64,000 nucleotides of DNA from Rubrivivax gelatinosus IL144 (GCF_000284255.1 NC_017075.1:620001-684000), one strand, 5' to 3'. Counted from the stretch's first letter, positions 52,601 to 63,615 are shown. A program made the numbers and translations. The notes: generated from the letters alone by a model not told the origin.

Positions 52601-53779
52601 TCAGTGCGGCGCGTCGCCGCGGCGCGCGCGGGCGGCGGCCAGCGCCGCGGCCAGGCGCGCTTCGGCGTCGGCCGCGTCCGCCGGCTTGGGCGGCGGCGCC
52701 TGGCGCGCGGCGTGCCGTGCGGCGACGATCGCGCTGACGACGATGACGGCGAACAGCGCCACCGACGCCGCGTTCAGCGCCGCACCCAGCGCGCGCAGGC
52801 CGGCGTCCTCGACGCCGCCGAAGAGCCGCAGCAGCAGCGACGCGTGCAGCGCGACGATCGGCGCATAGAAACGCGCGCCGAAACGCAGCTTGACCTTGGC
52901 GACTGCCGGCAGGATCACCGGCGCGTGGCCCATCACCATGCTGAAGACGAAACCCAGGCCCAGCGCGTGCAGCGCCATGTCGCGCCCGGGGCAGCCGAGT
53001 GCGGTGCCCATCCAGGCCAGGCCGCCGATCACCAGCCAGGCGTAGCCCGACAGCAGGCACAGCGCCATGTAGCGCGGCAGCCCGGGCGCGCGCACCGTGC
53101 GCCGCGCGACGTCGTAGAGCGCGAACCAGACGCCCAGCGCCATCAGCGCCAGGCCGTAGAGCACGCCGCCGGCCGCCGGCTGCCAGGCCGACAGCAGCGC
53201 GCCCGCCAGCAGCGCCGCGACGATGCCCAGCAGCGCCGGTTCGGCGGCCGGTTTGCGCGGCGCGAAACGCGTCATCTCCAGCCGCTCGGCCCCGACCGTC
53301 AGCACGAGGAAGACGAACCACCAGACGGGCGCGTCGGCGCCGCGGCCGGCGGCGAAGAGCGCGTTGCCGGCCAGCCAGGCCAGCGCGGCGAGCGCCAGCA
53401 GCCGTGTGTGCGTCATCGCCTGGCGCTGGAGCAGCAGCGCGTGCACGGCGACGAACACCGCCGCGCCGGCCAGCGACAGCGCCGCCGCCAGCCCGGTGGC
53501 TCCGCCCAGCAGCGCCAGCGCCCCGGCGCCCGACAAGGCCGGTGCCGCGAAAGCCCAGCGCACCCGCGCCGCGACCGCACGTTCGACGGCGATCACGGTG
53601 CCGAAGAAGCCCGACAGCATCAGCGCCGCGTGGAACACCGCCGCGCGGCCGAAGACCGCCGCACCGGCGTCGCTGCCCAGCAGCGCCTCGCCGACACCCA
53701 CCCGCAGCAGCCCGCCGATCACCGCCGAGACGAGCACGGTGACGACGGCGGTGGCGACCAGCGGGCGCGCGTATTTCAT
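52601..53779 (-). CDS. Multi-pass membrane protein, NnrS-like, at denitrification island
   Basis: 392 residues with about 12 hydrophobic segments, including ALHALGLGFVFSMVMGHAPV near residue 270. This stretch is reminiscent of NnrS-type heme/copper membrane proteins of nitrosative-stress loci, but the match is loose. The C-terminus is an Ala/Arg-rich soluble tail. It lies 7 bp after the stop of the DUF59 gene on the same strand, placing it in a nirE operon. Family assignment tentative. Confidence 0.55.
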   Translation of the reverse strand: MKYARPLVATAVVTVLVSAVIGGLLRVGVGEALLGSDAGAAVFGRAAVFHAALMLSGFFGTVIAVERAVAARVRWAFAAPALSGAGALALLGGATGLAAALSLAGAAVFVAVHALLLQRQAMTHTRLLALAALAWLAGNALFAAGRGADAPVWWFVFLVLTVGAERLEMTRFAPRKPAAEPALLGIVAALLAGALLSAWQPAAGGVLYGLALMALGVWFALYDVARRTVRAPGLPRYMALCLLSGYAWLVIGGLAWMGTALGCPGRDMALHALGLGFVFSMVMGHAPVILPAVAKVKLRFGARFYAPIVALHASLLLRLFGGVEDAGLRALGAALNAASVALFAVIVVSAIVAARHAARQAPPPKPADAADAEARLAAALAAARARRGDAPH

Positions 53780-53786
53780 CGCGGCC

Positions 53787-54137
53787 TCACCAACCCATGA
53801 ATTTGCGGGCGGCCGGACTCATGCGCTCCGGCGTCCACTCCGGCGTCCAGGTCAGCTCCAGGTCCACCGCCCAGCCGGCCGGCAGCACCTGCATCAGCTC
53901 GCTCTCGACGTCGTCGGCGATCGAGTCGGCCAGCGGGCAGGCGGCCGAGGTCGTGGTCAGCAGGATCGCGGCGATGCGATCCTGCAGCCGCACACCGTAG
54001 ACCAGGCCGACGTCGACGATGGTCAGCGCGATCTCCGGGTCGACGACCCGGGCCAGCGCGTTCAGCACCGGCTCGCGCCACTCGGGCGGGCCTTCGTAGG
54101 GAATGCGGGCGAAGGCCGCGGCACGGCTCTCGTTCAT
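53787..54137 (-). CDS. DUF59 (MIP18-like) metal-sulfur cluster protein
   Basis: 116 residues. EPVLNALARVVDPEIALTIV matches the DPE of the DUF59/MIP18 family, and LTTTSAACPLADSIADDVES its (T/S)xxxCP block. Members help assemble or repair Fe-S clusters (SufT, PaaD). The nearby nirJ radical-SAM enzyme needs a cluster, so support for it is a reasonable guess. Overlaps nirE by 4 bp. Confidence 0.75.
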   Translation of the reverse strand: MNESRAAAFARIPYEGPPEWREPVLNALARVVDPEIALTIVDVGLVYGVRLQDRIAAILLTTTSAACPLADSIADDVESELMQVLPAGWAVDLELTWTPEWTPERMSPAARKFMGW

Positions 54138-54952
54138 GCGCAGGCCTCCAGTTCGTTCGTCTCGCGCCGGCGCTGCGCCAGCAGCGGGCGCAGGCCGACG
54201 ACGCTGCCGATGACGATCAGCGCCGGCGTGCGCACCTTCTGCTGCGCCGCCAGCATCGGCAGCGTCGTCACCGTGCCGGTGAGGCAGCGTTCGTCGGGCA
54301 TCGTCGCGCGCTCGACGATCGCCGCCGGCGTGTCGGCCGCCAGCCCGTGCGCGACGAGCTCGCGGCAGATGACCGGCAGCGTGCCGACGCCCATGTAGAT
54401 CACCAGCGTCTGCCGCGGCCGCGCCAGCGCCTCCCAGTCCAGGTCGACGGCCTGGCGGTCGCTGCGCAGATGGCCGGTGGCGAAGACCAGCGCGCCGGCA
54501 TGGTCGCGGTGCGTCAGCGGAATGCCGGCGCTGGCGCCCGCGCCCTGCGCCGCGCTCAGGCCCGGGATGACGCTGAAAGGAACGCCGGCTTCGGCCAGCG
54601 CGATCGCCTCTTCGCCGCCGCGGCCGAAGATGTAGCCGTCGCCGCCCTTGAGCCGCACCAGCGATCGGCCGCTGCGCGCCAGGCGCAGCATCAGCTCGAT
54701 GATCTGCTCCTGCGGCAGCGCGTGCCGCGAAGCCTGCTTGCCGACGTACAGCCGTTCGGCCGTGGCCGGCGCCAGCGCCAGGATCTCCTCGCTCACGAGG
54801 TGATCGTAGAGAACCAGCGATGAGCGCTGCAGCGCTTTCGCGGCCTTGATCGTCAGGAGTTCGGGGTCTCCGGGGCCTGCGCCCAGCAGCGTCACATGCC
54901 CGTAGCGCGACGGGTCGGCCAAGAGGTACGGCGTCTCAGGGAAAGCGTTCAT
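54134..54952 (-). CDS. nirE: Uroporphyrinogen-III C-methyltransferase for heme d1
   Basis: 272 residues of the SUMT/CobA family. VTLLGAGPGDPELLTIKAAK at the start, LVRLKGGDGYIFGRGGEEAI, VIPGLSAAQGAGASAGIPLT and MGVGTLPVICRELVAHGL are conserved. It makes precorrin-2, the first step to siroheme, cobalamin and heme d1. Divergent from nirS, so a NirE role is likely. AAGGAG 6 nt before ATG 54952 supports that start over ATG 54991. Confidence 0.88.
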   Translation of the reverse strand: MNAFPETPYLLADPSRYGHVTLLGAGPGDPELLTIKAAKALQRSSLVLYDHLVSEEILALAPATAERLYVGKQASRHALPQEQIIELMLRLARSGRSLVRLKGGDGYIFGRGGEEAIALAEAGVPFSVIPGLSAAQGAGASAGIPLTHRDHAGALVFATGHLRSDRQAVDLDWEALARPRQTLVIYMGVGTLPVICRELVAHGLAADTPAAIVERATMPDERCLTGTVTTLPMLAAQQKVRTPALIVIGSVVGLRPLLAQRRRETNELEACA

Positions 54953-55012
54953 GCCGAGCTCCTTGCCGGGTGCTGTGTCGTGTGATGCCATTGTCGAAAT
55001 GCGGCGGCGGGA

Positions 55013-56898
<1,886 letters not shown>

Positions 56899-56959
56899 TG
56901 TCGCGCACCGGGAGCGGCACCGGCGCCGCTCCCGGCTCCCCCGCCCCGAAAGGACTCCC

Positions 56960-57271
56960 ATGAAGAAGACCCTGCTGGTCGCGCTCGGCCTCGCGTTCGC
57001 CTGCGCCGGTGCCCTGGCCGCACCCGAGGACGCGATCACCAAGGCCGGCTGCAACGCCTGCCACACCAAGGACAAGAAGCTCGTCGGCCCCTCGTTCAAG
57101 GAGATCGCGACCAAGTACAAGGGCCAGGACGTCAGCGCCAAGCTCTTCGACAAGGTGCGCAAGGGTGGCTCGGGCAGCTTCGGCCCGATCCCGATGTCGC
57201 CGAACCCGCCCGAGAAGATCTCCGACGGCGACCTCAAGGACGTCATCGCGTGGATCCTCAAGCAGTCCTGA
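56960..57271 (+). CDS. nirM: Cytochrome c551/c8-type electron donor
   Basis: 103 residues: signal peptide (LLVALGLAFACAGALAA), CNACH heme motif at Cys31 and the axial-Met region GPIPMSPNPPEKISD. Class I small cytochrome c of the c551 type that donates electrons to NirS. Its sequence is very close to the cytochrome gene at 63689. The NirM name is by position after nirS. It overlaps the nirC frame at the 3' end. Confidence 0.85.
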   Translation: MKKTLLVALGLAFACAGALAAPEDAITKAGCNACHTKDKKLVGPSFKEIATKYKGQDVSAKLFDKVRKGGSGSFGPIPMSPNPPEKISDGDLKDVIAWILKQS

Positions 57272-57615
57272 GGCTGCGCCGGTTGGCGGCCGTCGTGCTG
57301 ACGACGGCTGCCGCCACGGCCGCGGCTGCCGAACCTGCGTCCGAGCCAGATGCCCCACGGCAGCAGCAGCTCGTGCGTTTGGTCCGGCAGGACTGCGGCT
57401 CGTGCCACGGCATGCGGCTCGGCGGCGGCCTCGGCCCCGCGCTGACGCCGCAGGCCCTGGCCGACAAACCCGTCGACGGCCTGGCCGCGACGATCTTCCA
57501 CGGACGCCCCGGCACGCCGATGCCGCCCTGGCGCGCGATGCTCGACGAGGGCGAGGCGCGCTGGATCGCCGAACGGCTGCTCGCAGGCTTCCCCGAACTG
57601 CCCGCCTCCCGATGA
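57250..57615 (+). CDS. nirC: NirC-type c-type cytochrome
   Basis: Up to 121 residues, with a signal peptide-like stretch (LAAVVLTTAAATAAAAEP) and CGSCH at Cys49, then PMPPWRAMLDEGEARWIAER with the axial Met. NirC cytochromes reduce or feed NirS or heme d1 maturation. The frame opens at GTG 57250 inside the cytochrome gene; TTG 57283 just after that gene's stop is an alternative. Overlaps nirF by 4 bp. Confidence 0.8.
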   Translation: MDPQAVLRLRRLAAVVLTTAAATAAAAEPASEPDAPRQQQLVRLVRQDCGSCHGMRLGGGLGPALTPQALADKPVDGLAATIFHGRPGTPMPPWRAMLDEGEARWIAERLLAGFPELPASR

Positions 57616-58799
57616 AACGCCGCGACCTGCTCGCCGCGCTCGCGCTGCCGCCGCTGGCCGCGCTCGTGCCCGGCTGCGCCCAGACGCCCGCCCTGCGCGG
57701 CACCGGCGACCTCGGCCTCGTCGTCGAACGTGCCGCCGGTTCCGTCGTCGTCGTCGACACCAGCGCCCGCGCCGTGCTCGGCCGCGTCGGCGGGCTCGGC
57801 GACCTGTCGCACGCCTCGGCGGTGTTCTCGCGCGACGGCCGCTACGCCTACGTCTTCGGCCGCGACGGCGGCCTCACCAAGGTCGACCTGCTCGAGCGCC
57901 GCATCGCCGGCCGCGTGATGCAGGCCGGCAACTCGATCGGCGGCGCGATCAGCGCCGACGGCACCCTGGTCGCGGCGCAGAACTACACGCCCGGCGGCAT
58001 CAAGGTCTTCGACGCCGCGACGCTGGCGCTGGTCGCCGACGTGCCGGCCGAAGTCGCGCCCGGCCAGCGCTCGCGTGTCGTCGGCCTCGTCGACCTGCCG
58101 GGCCGGCGTTTCGCCTACAGCCTGTTCGACGCCGACGCGATCTGGATCACCGACTGCAGCGACCCCGCGGCGCCGAAGACGACCAAGCTCGGCGGCATCG
58201 GCCGCCAGCCCTACGACGCGCTGGTCACGCCCGACGGCCGCCACTACGTCGCCGGCCTGTTCGGCGAGGACGGCCTCGCGCTCGTCGACCTCTGGGCCGA
58301 GCCGCTGCGCGCGCGCAAGGTGCTGTCGGGCTACGGCCGCGGCCAGGAGCCGCTACCGGTCTACAAGATGCCGCATCTGCGCGGCTGGGCCGTCGCCGGG
58401 CGCCGCGCCTACCTGCCGGCCATCGGCCGCCACGAGGTGCTGGTCGTCGACACCGAGAGCTGGCAGGAAGTCGGCCGCATCGCGGTCGCCGGCCAGCCGG
58501 TGTTCGTGATGGCACGGCCCGACGGCCGCCAGGTCTGGGTCAACTTCGCCGTGCCCGACTACGACCGCGTGCAGGTCATCGACACGCTGACGCAGCAGGT
58601 CGTGCAAACGTTCTCGCCGGGCAAGGCGGTGCTGCACCTGGAGTTCACGCCTCGCGGCGACGCGGTCTGGATCAGCAGCCGCGACGACCACCGCGTCAGC
58701 GTCGTCGACACCGCCAGCTTCACGACGCTGGCGACGCTGGCCGTCGATTCGCCGAGCGGCATCTTCTTCACCTCGCGCGCCAACCGGCTGGGGATGTAG
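57612..58799 (+). CDS. nirF: NirF heme d1 biosynthesis protein
   Basis: 395 residues, d1-type beta-propeller related to NirS/NirN but without a c domain. The N-terminus MKRRDLLAALALPPLAALVP with a following GC gives a lipobox at Cys22, so it is periplasmic and lipid-anchored, as known for NirF. Blade repeats such as HASAVFSRDGRYAYVFGRDG, GQPVFVMARPDGRQVWVNFA and HLEFTPRGDAVWISSRDDHR are seen. Acts in heme d1 assembly. Overlaps nirC. Confidence 0.9.
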   Translation: MKRRDLLAALALPPLAALVPGCAQTPALRGTGDLGLVVERAAGSVVVVDTSARAVLGRVGGLGDLSHASAVFSRDGRYAYVFGRDGGLTKVDLLERRIAGRVMQAGNSIGGAISADGTLVAAQNYTPGGIKVFDAATLALVADVPAEVAPGQRSRVVGLVDLPGRRFAYSLFDADAIWITDCSDPAAPKTTKLGGIGRQPYDALVTPDGRHYVAGLFGEDGLALVDLWAEPLRARKVLSGYGRGQEPLPVYKMPHLRGWAVAGRRAYLPAIGRHEVLVVDTESWQEVGRIAVAGQPVFVMARPDGRQVWVNFAVPDYDRVQVIDTLTQQVVQTFSPGKAVLHLEFTPRGDAVWISSRDDHRVSVVDTASFTTLATLAVDSPSGIFFTSRANRLGM

Positions 58800-58802
58800 G
58801 CG

Positions 58803-59792
58803 ATGGACAGCAGCGCCGAACTGCTCAACCCCTGGCAGCAGCGTTTCCCGCTCGAACGCACGCCCTTCGCCGCCATCGCCGCGGCCACCGGCCGCCCGGC
58901 GCCCGAGCTGCTGGCGGCCTTCCGCGAGGCGCAACGCAGCGGCGCGCTGTCGCGCATCGGCGGCATCTTCGGCGCCGGTGCCGGCGGTGCCGGGCTGCTG
59001 GTCGCGATGGCCGTGCCGCCGGCGCGGCTGGACACGGTGGCGGTGCGCGTCTCGGCCGAGCCGCAGGTCAACCACAACTACGAGCGCGAGCACACGCTGA
59101 ACCTGTGGTTCGTCGTCAACGCCGCCGACGCCGCGGCGGTGGAACTCGTCGTCACGCGCCTGGAACACGCCACCGGCCTCGCGGCGCTGCGCCTGCCGCT
59201 CTTGCGCCCGTACCGCATCGACCTCGGCTTCGACCTGCGCGCGCGCACCGCGCCCGAGGCGATGGCGCCGCAGCGCCGCGCGCCGGCGGTGCCCGCCGCC
59301 GACCGACCGCTGGCCGCGCTGGTCGAGCAAGGCCTGCCGCTGGTGGCGCGGCCTTACGACCTCTGGGCGCGTGAACTCGGCCGCGAGCCCGAGGCCGTGC
59401 TCGCCACGCTGGGCGGCTGGCTGATCGACGGCACCCTGAAGCGTTTCGGCGCCATCGTGCGCCACCACGAACTCGGTTTCGCCGCCAACGCGATGGCCGT
59501 GTTCGACGTGCCCGACGGCGAGGTCGACGCGCGCGGCGACACGCTGGCGCAGGTGCCCGGCGTCACGCTGGCCTACCGCCGCGCGCGCGGCGAAGGCTGG
59601 CCTTTCAACCTGTACTGCATGGTGCACGGCCGCGACCGCGACGCGGTGCATGCCGTGCTCGAGCGCGCCGCCGTGGCCGCCGGGCTGCAGCAGGTCCCGC
59701 GTTCGGTGCTGTTCTCGTGCCGGCGTTTCAAACAGACCGGTGCCTCGCGTTTCGGCGCCCCCGTCCTGGAGTCCGCGCATGCTCACGCCTGA
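58803..59792 (+). CDS. nirD: NirDL fusion (AsnC/Lrp-type siroheme decarboxylase)
   Basis: 329 residues with two AsnC/Lrp-like modules: residues about 1-165 (PFAAIAAATGRPAPELLAAF, NHNYEREHTLNLWFVVNA) and about 170-329 (DRPLAALVEQGLPLVARPYD, AYRRARGEGWPFNLYCMVHG). This is the NirD-NirL pair joined into one chain. The NirDLGH complex decarboxylates siroheme to didecarboxysiroheme. The separate NirG and NirH follow. The conserved H/Y and R residues (HNYxREH, YRRxR) are present. Confidence 0.9.
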   Translation: MDSSAELLNPWQQRFPLERTPFAAIAAATGRPAPELLAAFREAQRSGALSRIGGIFGAGAGGAGLLVAMAVPPARLDTVAVRVSAEPQVNHNYEREHTLNLWFVVNAADAAAVELVVTRLEHATGLAALRLPLLRPYRIDLGFDLRARTAPEAMAPQRRAPAVPAADRPLAALVEQGLPLVARPYDLWARELGREPEAVLATLGGWLIDGTLKRFGAIVRHHELGFAANAMAVFDVPDGEVDARGDTLAQVPGVTLAYRRARGEGWPFNLYCMVHGRDRDAVHAVLERAAVAAGLQQVPRSVLFSCRRFKQTGASRFGAPVLESAHAHA

Positions 59793-60273
59793 GGACCTGC
59801 GGCTGATCGACCGCTTGCACGGCGGCCTGCCGCTCAGCGACCGGCCCTTCGCCGAGCTCGCCGCCGAACTCGGCTGCAGCGAGTACACGCTGATCGAACG
59901 TGTGCACGGCTGGCTGACGGCCGGCGTGCTGACCCGTTTCGGCCCGCTGTTCCAGATCGAACGCGCCGGCGGGCGTTTCGTGCTCGCCGCGATCGCCGTG
60001 CCCGAGGAGCGTTTCGACGCCGTCGCTGCGATCGTCAACGCGCGGCCCGAGGTGGCGCACAACTACCGCCGCGAGCACGCGCTGAACATGTGGTTCGTCG
60101 TCGCCGCCGAGACACCGGCCGCGGCCGACGCGGCACTGGCGCGCATCGAAGCCGAGACCGGCCTGCCGGTGCTCGCCTTCCCGAAGGAGCGCGAGTTCTT
60201 CGTCGAGCTGCGCCTGCCGCTGGCCGACGCCGCCGCGGCGCTGGAGACCGAGGAGGCCGACGATGCCGCTTGA
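59779..60273 (+). CDS. nirG: NirG, AsnC/Lrp-type siroheme decarboxylase subunit
   Basis: 164 residues. LSDRPFAELAAELGCSEYTL gives the HTH-like part, and AHNYRREHALNMWFVVAAET the conserved HNYxREH block. Start ATG 59779 lies inside the end of the nirDL gene (14-bp overlap), and its end overlaps nirH by 11 bp. Confidence 0.88.
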   Translation: MLTPEDLRLIDRLHGGLPLSDRPFAELAAELGCSEYTLIERVHGWLTAGVLTRFGPLFQIERAGGRFVLAAIAVPEERFDAVAAIVNARPEVAHNYRREHALNMWFVVAAETPAAADAALARIEAETGLPVLAFPKEREFFVELRLPLADAAAALETEEADDAA

Positions 60274-60745
60274 CGCCTTCGACCGCGAGCTGATCGCCGC
60301 CACGCAGGGCGGGCTGCCGCTGGTGCCGCGGCCTTACGAAGCCGTCGGCGCGATGCTCGGCGTGCCGGGCGAACGTGTGCGCGAACGCCTGGCGCAGATG
60401 CTCGAGCAAGGCCTGGTGCGCCGCATCGGCGCCGTGCCCAACCACTACGCGCTGGGTTTCACCGCCAACGGCATGAGCGTCTGGGACGTCGCCGACGACC
60501 AGGTCGACGCGCTCGGCGAACGCATCGGCGCGCTGGCCGGCGTCAGCCACTGCTACCGCCGCCCGCGCCATCTGCCGGCCTGGCCCTACAACCTGTTCGC
60601 GATGCTTCACGGCCGCAGCCGCGCCGAAGTCGAGGCCCAGGCCCGCGAGGTCGAAACGCTGCTCGGCAGCGCCTGCCGCGGCCACGACATCCTCTATTCC
60701 ACCGCGATCCTCAAGAAGACAGGCTTGCGCTTGTCGGGAGCCTGA
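60263..60745 (+). CDS. nirH: NirH, AsnC/Lrp-type siroheme decarboxylase subunit
   Basis: 160 residues. LVPRPYEAVGAMLGVPGERV is the wing-helix part and CYRRPRHLPAWPYNLFAMLH the NirL/H-type ending motif, with NHYALGFTANGMSVWDV before it. Last of the Lrp-type decarboxylase subunits; overlaps nirG and is 2 bp before nirJ. Confidence 0.88.
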   Translation: MPLDAFDRELIAATQGGLPLVPRPYEAVGAMLGVPGERVRERLAQMLEQGLVRRIGAVPNHYALGFTANGMSVWDVADDQVDALGERIGALAGVSHCYRRPRHLPAWPYNLFAMLHGRSRAEVEAQAREVETLLGSACRGHDILYSTAILKKTGLRLSGA

Positions 60746-60747
60746 CC

Positions 60748-61968
60748 ATGTTCCGCATCAGCCAGTACCTGCGTGAACTCGACGCCGCGATCCGCTCCGG
60801 CGCCTGGCCGGCGGTGCGCACGCCGCGCCCCTCGGGCCCGGTCGTCATCTGGAACCTGATCCGGCGCTGCAACCTGACCTGCAAACACTGCTACGCGCTG
60901 TCGGCCGACCACGACTACGCCGGCGAGCTCTCCAAGGCCGAGGTCGACACGGTGATGGACGACCTGAAGGCCTATCAGGTGCCGGTGCTGATCCTCTCCG
61001 GCGGCGAGCCGCTGATGCGCCCGGACCTGTTCGAGATCGCCGAGCGCGCCAAGGCCATGCGCTTCTACACCGGCCTGTCGACCAACGGCACGCTGATCGA
61101 CGCCCACTGCGCCGACCGCATCGCCGCCACCGGCTTCGACTACGTCGGCATCAGCCTGGACGGGCTGAAGGCCACGCACGACAAGTTCCGCCGCCTGGAC
61201 GGCGCCTTCGACCGCAGCCTGGCCGCGGTGCGCCTGCTGCGTGCACGCGGCGTCAAGGTCGGCCTGCGCTTCACGATGACGGCGCTGAACCAGCAGGACC
61301 TGCCGGCGCTGCTGGCGCTGATGCGCGAGGAGCAGGTCGACAAGTTCTATTTCTCGCACCTGAACTACGCCGGCCGCGGCAACATCCACCGCGGCAAGGA
61401 CTCGCAGTTCGCCGCCACGCGCCAGGCGATGGAGCTGCTGTTCGAACGCGCCTGGCAGAGCGTGCAGGAAGGCCGCGAAGAGGACTACGTCACCGGCAAC
61501 AACGACGCCGACGGTCCCTTCCTGCTGCAGTGGGTGGCGGCGCGCTGGCCCGAGTGGGCCGAGGCGCTGCGCGAGCGGCTCGTCGCCTGGGGCGGCAACT
61601 CCAGCGGCGTCAACATCGCCAACATCGACAACCTCGGCAACGTGCACCCCGACACGATGTGGTGGCACCACTCGCTGGGCAACGTGCGCGAGCGGCCGTT
61701 CTCGGCGATCTGGAGCGACACCTCCGACCCGCTGATGGCCGGCCTGAAGGCGCACCCGCGCCCGGTCGGCGGCCGCTGCGCCGGCTGCCGACACTTCGCG
61801 ATCTGCGGCGGCAACACGCGCGTGCGCGCCCAGCAGCTCACCGGCGACGCCTGGGCCGAAGACCCCGGCTGCTACCTCGACGACGAGGAGATCGGCCTGG
61901 CCGCCGGTGCCGATGCGGCGCGTGTCGCGCTGGCACCCTTCGGCCGCCGGGAGAGCGAGCATGCGTAG
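60748..61968 (+). CDS. nirJ: NirJ radical SAM enzyme of heme d1 synthesis
   Basis: 406 residues. The radical-SAM cluster motif CNLTCKHCYALS gives Cys41, 45 and 48; LSGGEPL follows; the C-terminal SPASM-type cysteines are CAGCRHFAICGGNTRVR and DPGCYLDDEE. It converts didecarboxysiroheme toward heme d1 (propionate removal). Overlaps nirN by 8 bp. Needs an Fe-S cluster, in line with the DUF59 gene nearby. Confidence 0.93.
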   Translation: MFRISQYLRELDAAIRSGAWPAVRTPRPSGPVVIWNLIRRCNLTCKHCYALSADHDYAGELSKAEVDTVMDDLKAYQVPVLILSGGEPLMRPDLFEIAERAKAMRFYTGLSTNGTLIDAHCADRIAATGFDYVGISLDGLKATHDKFRRLDGAFDRSLAAVRLLRARGVKVGLRFTMTALNQQDLPALLALMREEQVDKFYFSHLNYAGRGNIHRGKDSQFAATRQAMELLFERAWQSVQEGREEDYVTGNNDADGPFLLQWVAARWPEWAEALRERLVAWGGNSSGVNIANIDNLGNVHPDTMWWHHSLGNVRERPFSAIWSDTSDPLMAGLKAHPRPVGGRCAGCRHFAICGGNTRVRAQQLTGDAWAEDPGCYLDDEEIGLAAGADAARVALAPFGRRESEHA

Positions 61969-63559
61969 ACGCGCGCTGAAGCTGCTGCTGGCCGCGGCCG
62001 TCGTCTGGATCGGCTGGGACGTCGCGCACGCCCAGGCCGCCAGCGAGCCCGCCGCCGCGCTGGCCGCCCCGGTGCTGTACACGACGCACTGCGCCGCCTG
62101 CCACGGCGCCCAGCGCACCGGCGCCATGGGCCCGGCGCTGCTGCCCGAGAGCCTGGAGCGCCTGCGCCCGGCCGAAGCGCGCAAGGTCATCGCCCAGGGC
62201 CGGCCGGCGACGCAGATGGCAGGGTTCGCCGACAAGCTGAGCGCCGCCGAGATCGACGCGCTGGCCGCCTGGGTCTACCAGCCGGTGAACCCGGCGCCGG
62301 CCTGGAGCGAGGCCGACATCCGCGCCTCGCGCGAAGAGACGCCGGGCGCGGCCAAGCTGCCGGCCAAACCGGTGTGGCGTGCCGACCCGATGAACCTCTT
62401 CGTCGTCGTCGAAGGCGGCGACCACCATGTCTCGCTGGTCGACGGCGACCGTTTCGAAGTCATCCACCGCTTCGCCAGCCGCTACGCGCTGCACGGCGGG
62501 CCCAAGTTCACGCCCGACGGGCGCTACGTCTTCTTCGGCAGCCGCGACGGCTGGATCACCAAGTACGACCTCTGGAACCTGACGGTGGTGGCCGAGGTGC
62601 GTGCCGGGCTCAACATGCGCAACATCGCCGTCAGCGGCGACGGCCGCTGGGTGATGGCGGCCAACTACCTGCCCAAGACCGTCGCGCTGTTCGACGCCGA
62701 GCTGAAGCTGGTGAAGACGATCCCCGCCCAGACGCTGGACGGCAAACAAGCCTCACGTGTCTCGGCCGTCTACGACGCCGCGCCGCGCCACAGCTTCGTC
62801 GTCGCGATGAAGGACATTCCCGAGGTCTGGGAGATCAGCTACGACCCCAAGGCCGAGCCGATCCACGACGGCTACGTGCACGACTACAAGATGGGCGAGG
62901 CGATCGCGACGCCGGGCTTCCTGAACCCGCGCCGCACCGTGCTCGACGAGCCGCTGGACGACTTCTTCTTCGACCAGGGCTACCGCCACCTGCTCGGCGC
63001 CACGCGGCCCAAGGCCGACGGGCAGGGCGCCAGCGCGCAGGTCGTCAACCTCGACATCCGGCGCAAGGTGGCCGACCTGCCGATCGCCGGCATGCCGCAC
63101 CTGGGCTCGGGCATCACCTTCGGATGGAACGGCACGACGGTGCTCGCCAGCCCCAACCTCAAGGGCGGCGCGATCGACGTCATCGACATGAAGACCTGGA
63201 AGCCGGTGAAGACGATTCCGACGCCGGGCCCGGGCTTCTTCATGCGCAGCCACGAGGCCACGCCCTACGCCTGGACCGACTCGATGATGAGCCCGACGGC
63301 CAAGGACACGCTGACGCTGATCGACAAGGCGACGCTCTCGCCGGTGGCGACGATCCGCGAGCCCGGCAAGACGCTGGCGCACGTCGAGTTCACCAAGGAC
63401 GGCCGCTACGCGCTGGCCAGCGTCTGGGAGCTGGACGGCGCGCTCGTCGTCTACGACGCCAGGACGCTGAAGGAAGTGAAGCGATTGCCGATGAGCAAGC
63501 CGGTCGGCAAGTACAACGTCTGGAACAAGATCACGCGCTCGGAGGGCACTTCGCACTAA
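61961..63559 (+). CDS. nirN: NirN, cytochrome cd1-like protein of heme d1 synthesis
   Basis: 532 residues, like NirS in design: signal peptide (LKLLLAAAVVWIGWDVAHAQ), c-heme motif CAACH at Cys44, then a d1-binding propeller (NLFVVVEGGDHHVSLVDGDR, KYDLWNLTVVAEVRAGLNMR, HVEFTKDGRYALASVWELDG). NirN makes the final double bond of heme d1. Start ATG 61961 gives MRRRALKLLL; the frame is open further upstream inside nirJ. Confidence 0.9.
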   Translation: MRRRALKLLLAAAVVWIGWDVAHAQAASEPAAALAAPVLYTTHCAACHGAQRTGAMGPALLPESLERLRPAEARKVIAQGRPATQMAGFADKLSAAEIDALAAWVYQPVNPAPAWSEADIRASREETPGAAKLPAKPVWRADPMNLFVVVEGGDHHVSLVDGDRFEVIHRFASRYALHGGPKFTPDGRYVFFGSRDGWITKYDLWNLTVVAEVRAGLNMRNIAVSGDGRWVMAANYLPKTVALFDAELKLVKTIPAQTLDGKQASRVSAVYDAAPRHSFVVAMKDIPEVWEISYDPKAEPIHDGYVHDYKMGEAIATPGFLNPRRTVLDEPLDDFFFDQGYRHLLGATRPKADGQGASAQVVNLDIRRKVADLPIAGMPHLGSGITFGWNGTTVLASPNLKGGAIDVIDMKTWKPVKTIPTPGPGFFMRSHEATPYAWTDSMMSPTAKDTLTLIDKATLSPVATIREPGKTLAHVEFTKDGRYALASVWELDGALVVYDARTLKEVKRLPMSKPVGKYNVWNKITRSEGTSH

Positions 63560-63601
63560 GCGCAAAGCCCGTCCGGCGGCCTGTTCTTGATCAAAGCCAA
63601 A

Positions 63602-63615
63602 TTGACCGGACTCAA
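63602..63615 (+). promoter_or_regulatory. FNR/Dnr-type box
   Basis: TTGACCGGACTCAA, a perfect TTGA-N6-TCAA box extended to ATTGA/TCAAT. Its centre is about 80 bp before ATG 63689, so a separate anaerobic promoter for the last cytochrome gene is likely. Confidence 0.7.

Noticed and set aside
63591-63604. TTGATCAAAGCCAA as an FNR box
   Set aside because: The right half reads CCAA rather than TCAA; the box at 63602-63615 is a better match and overlaps it.
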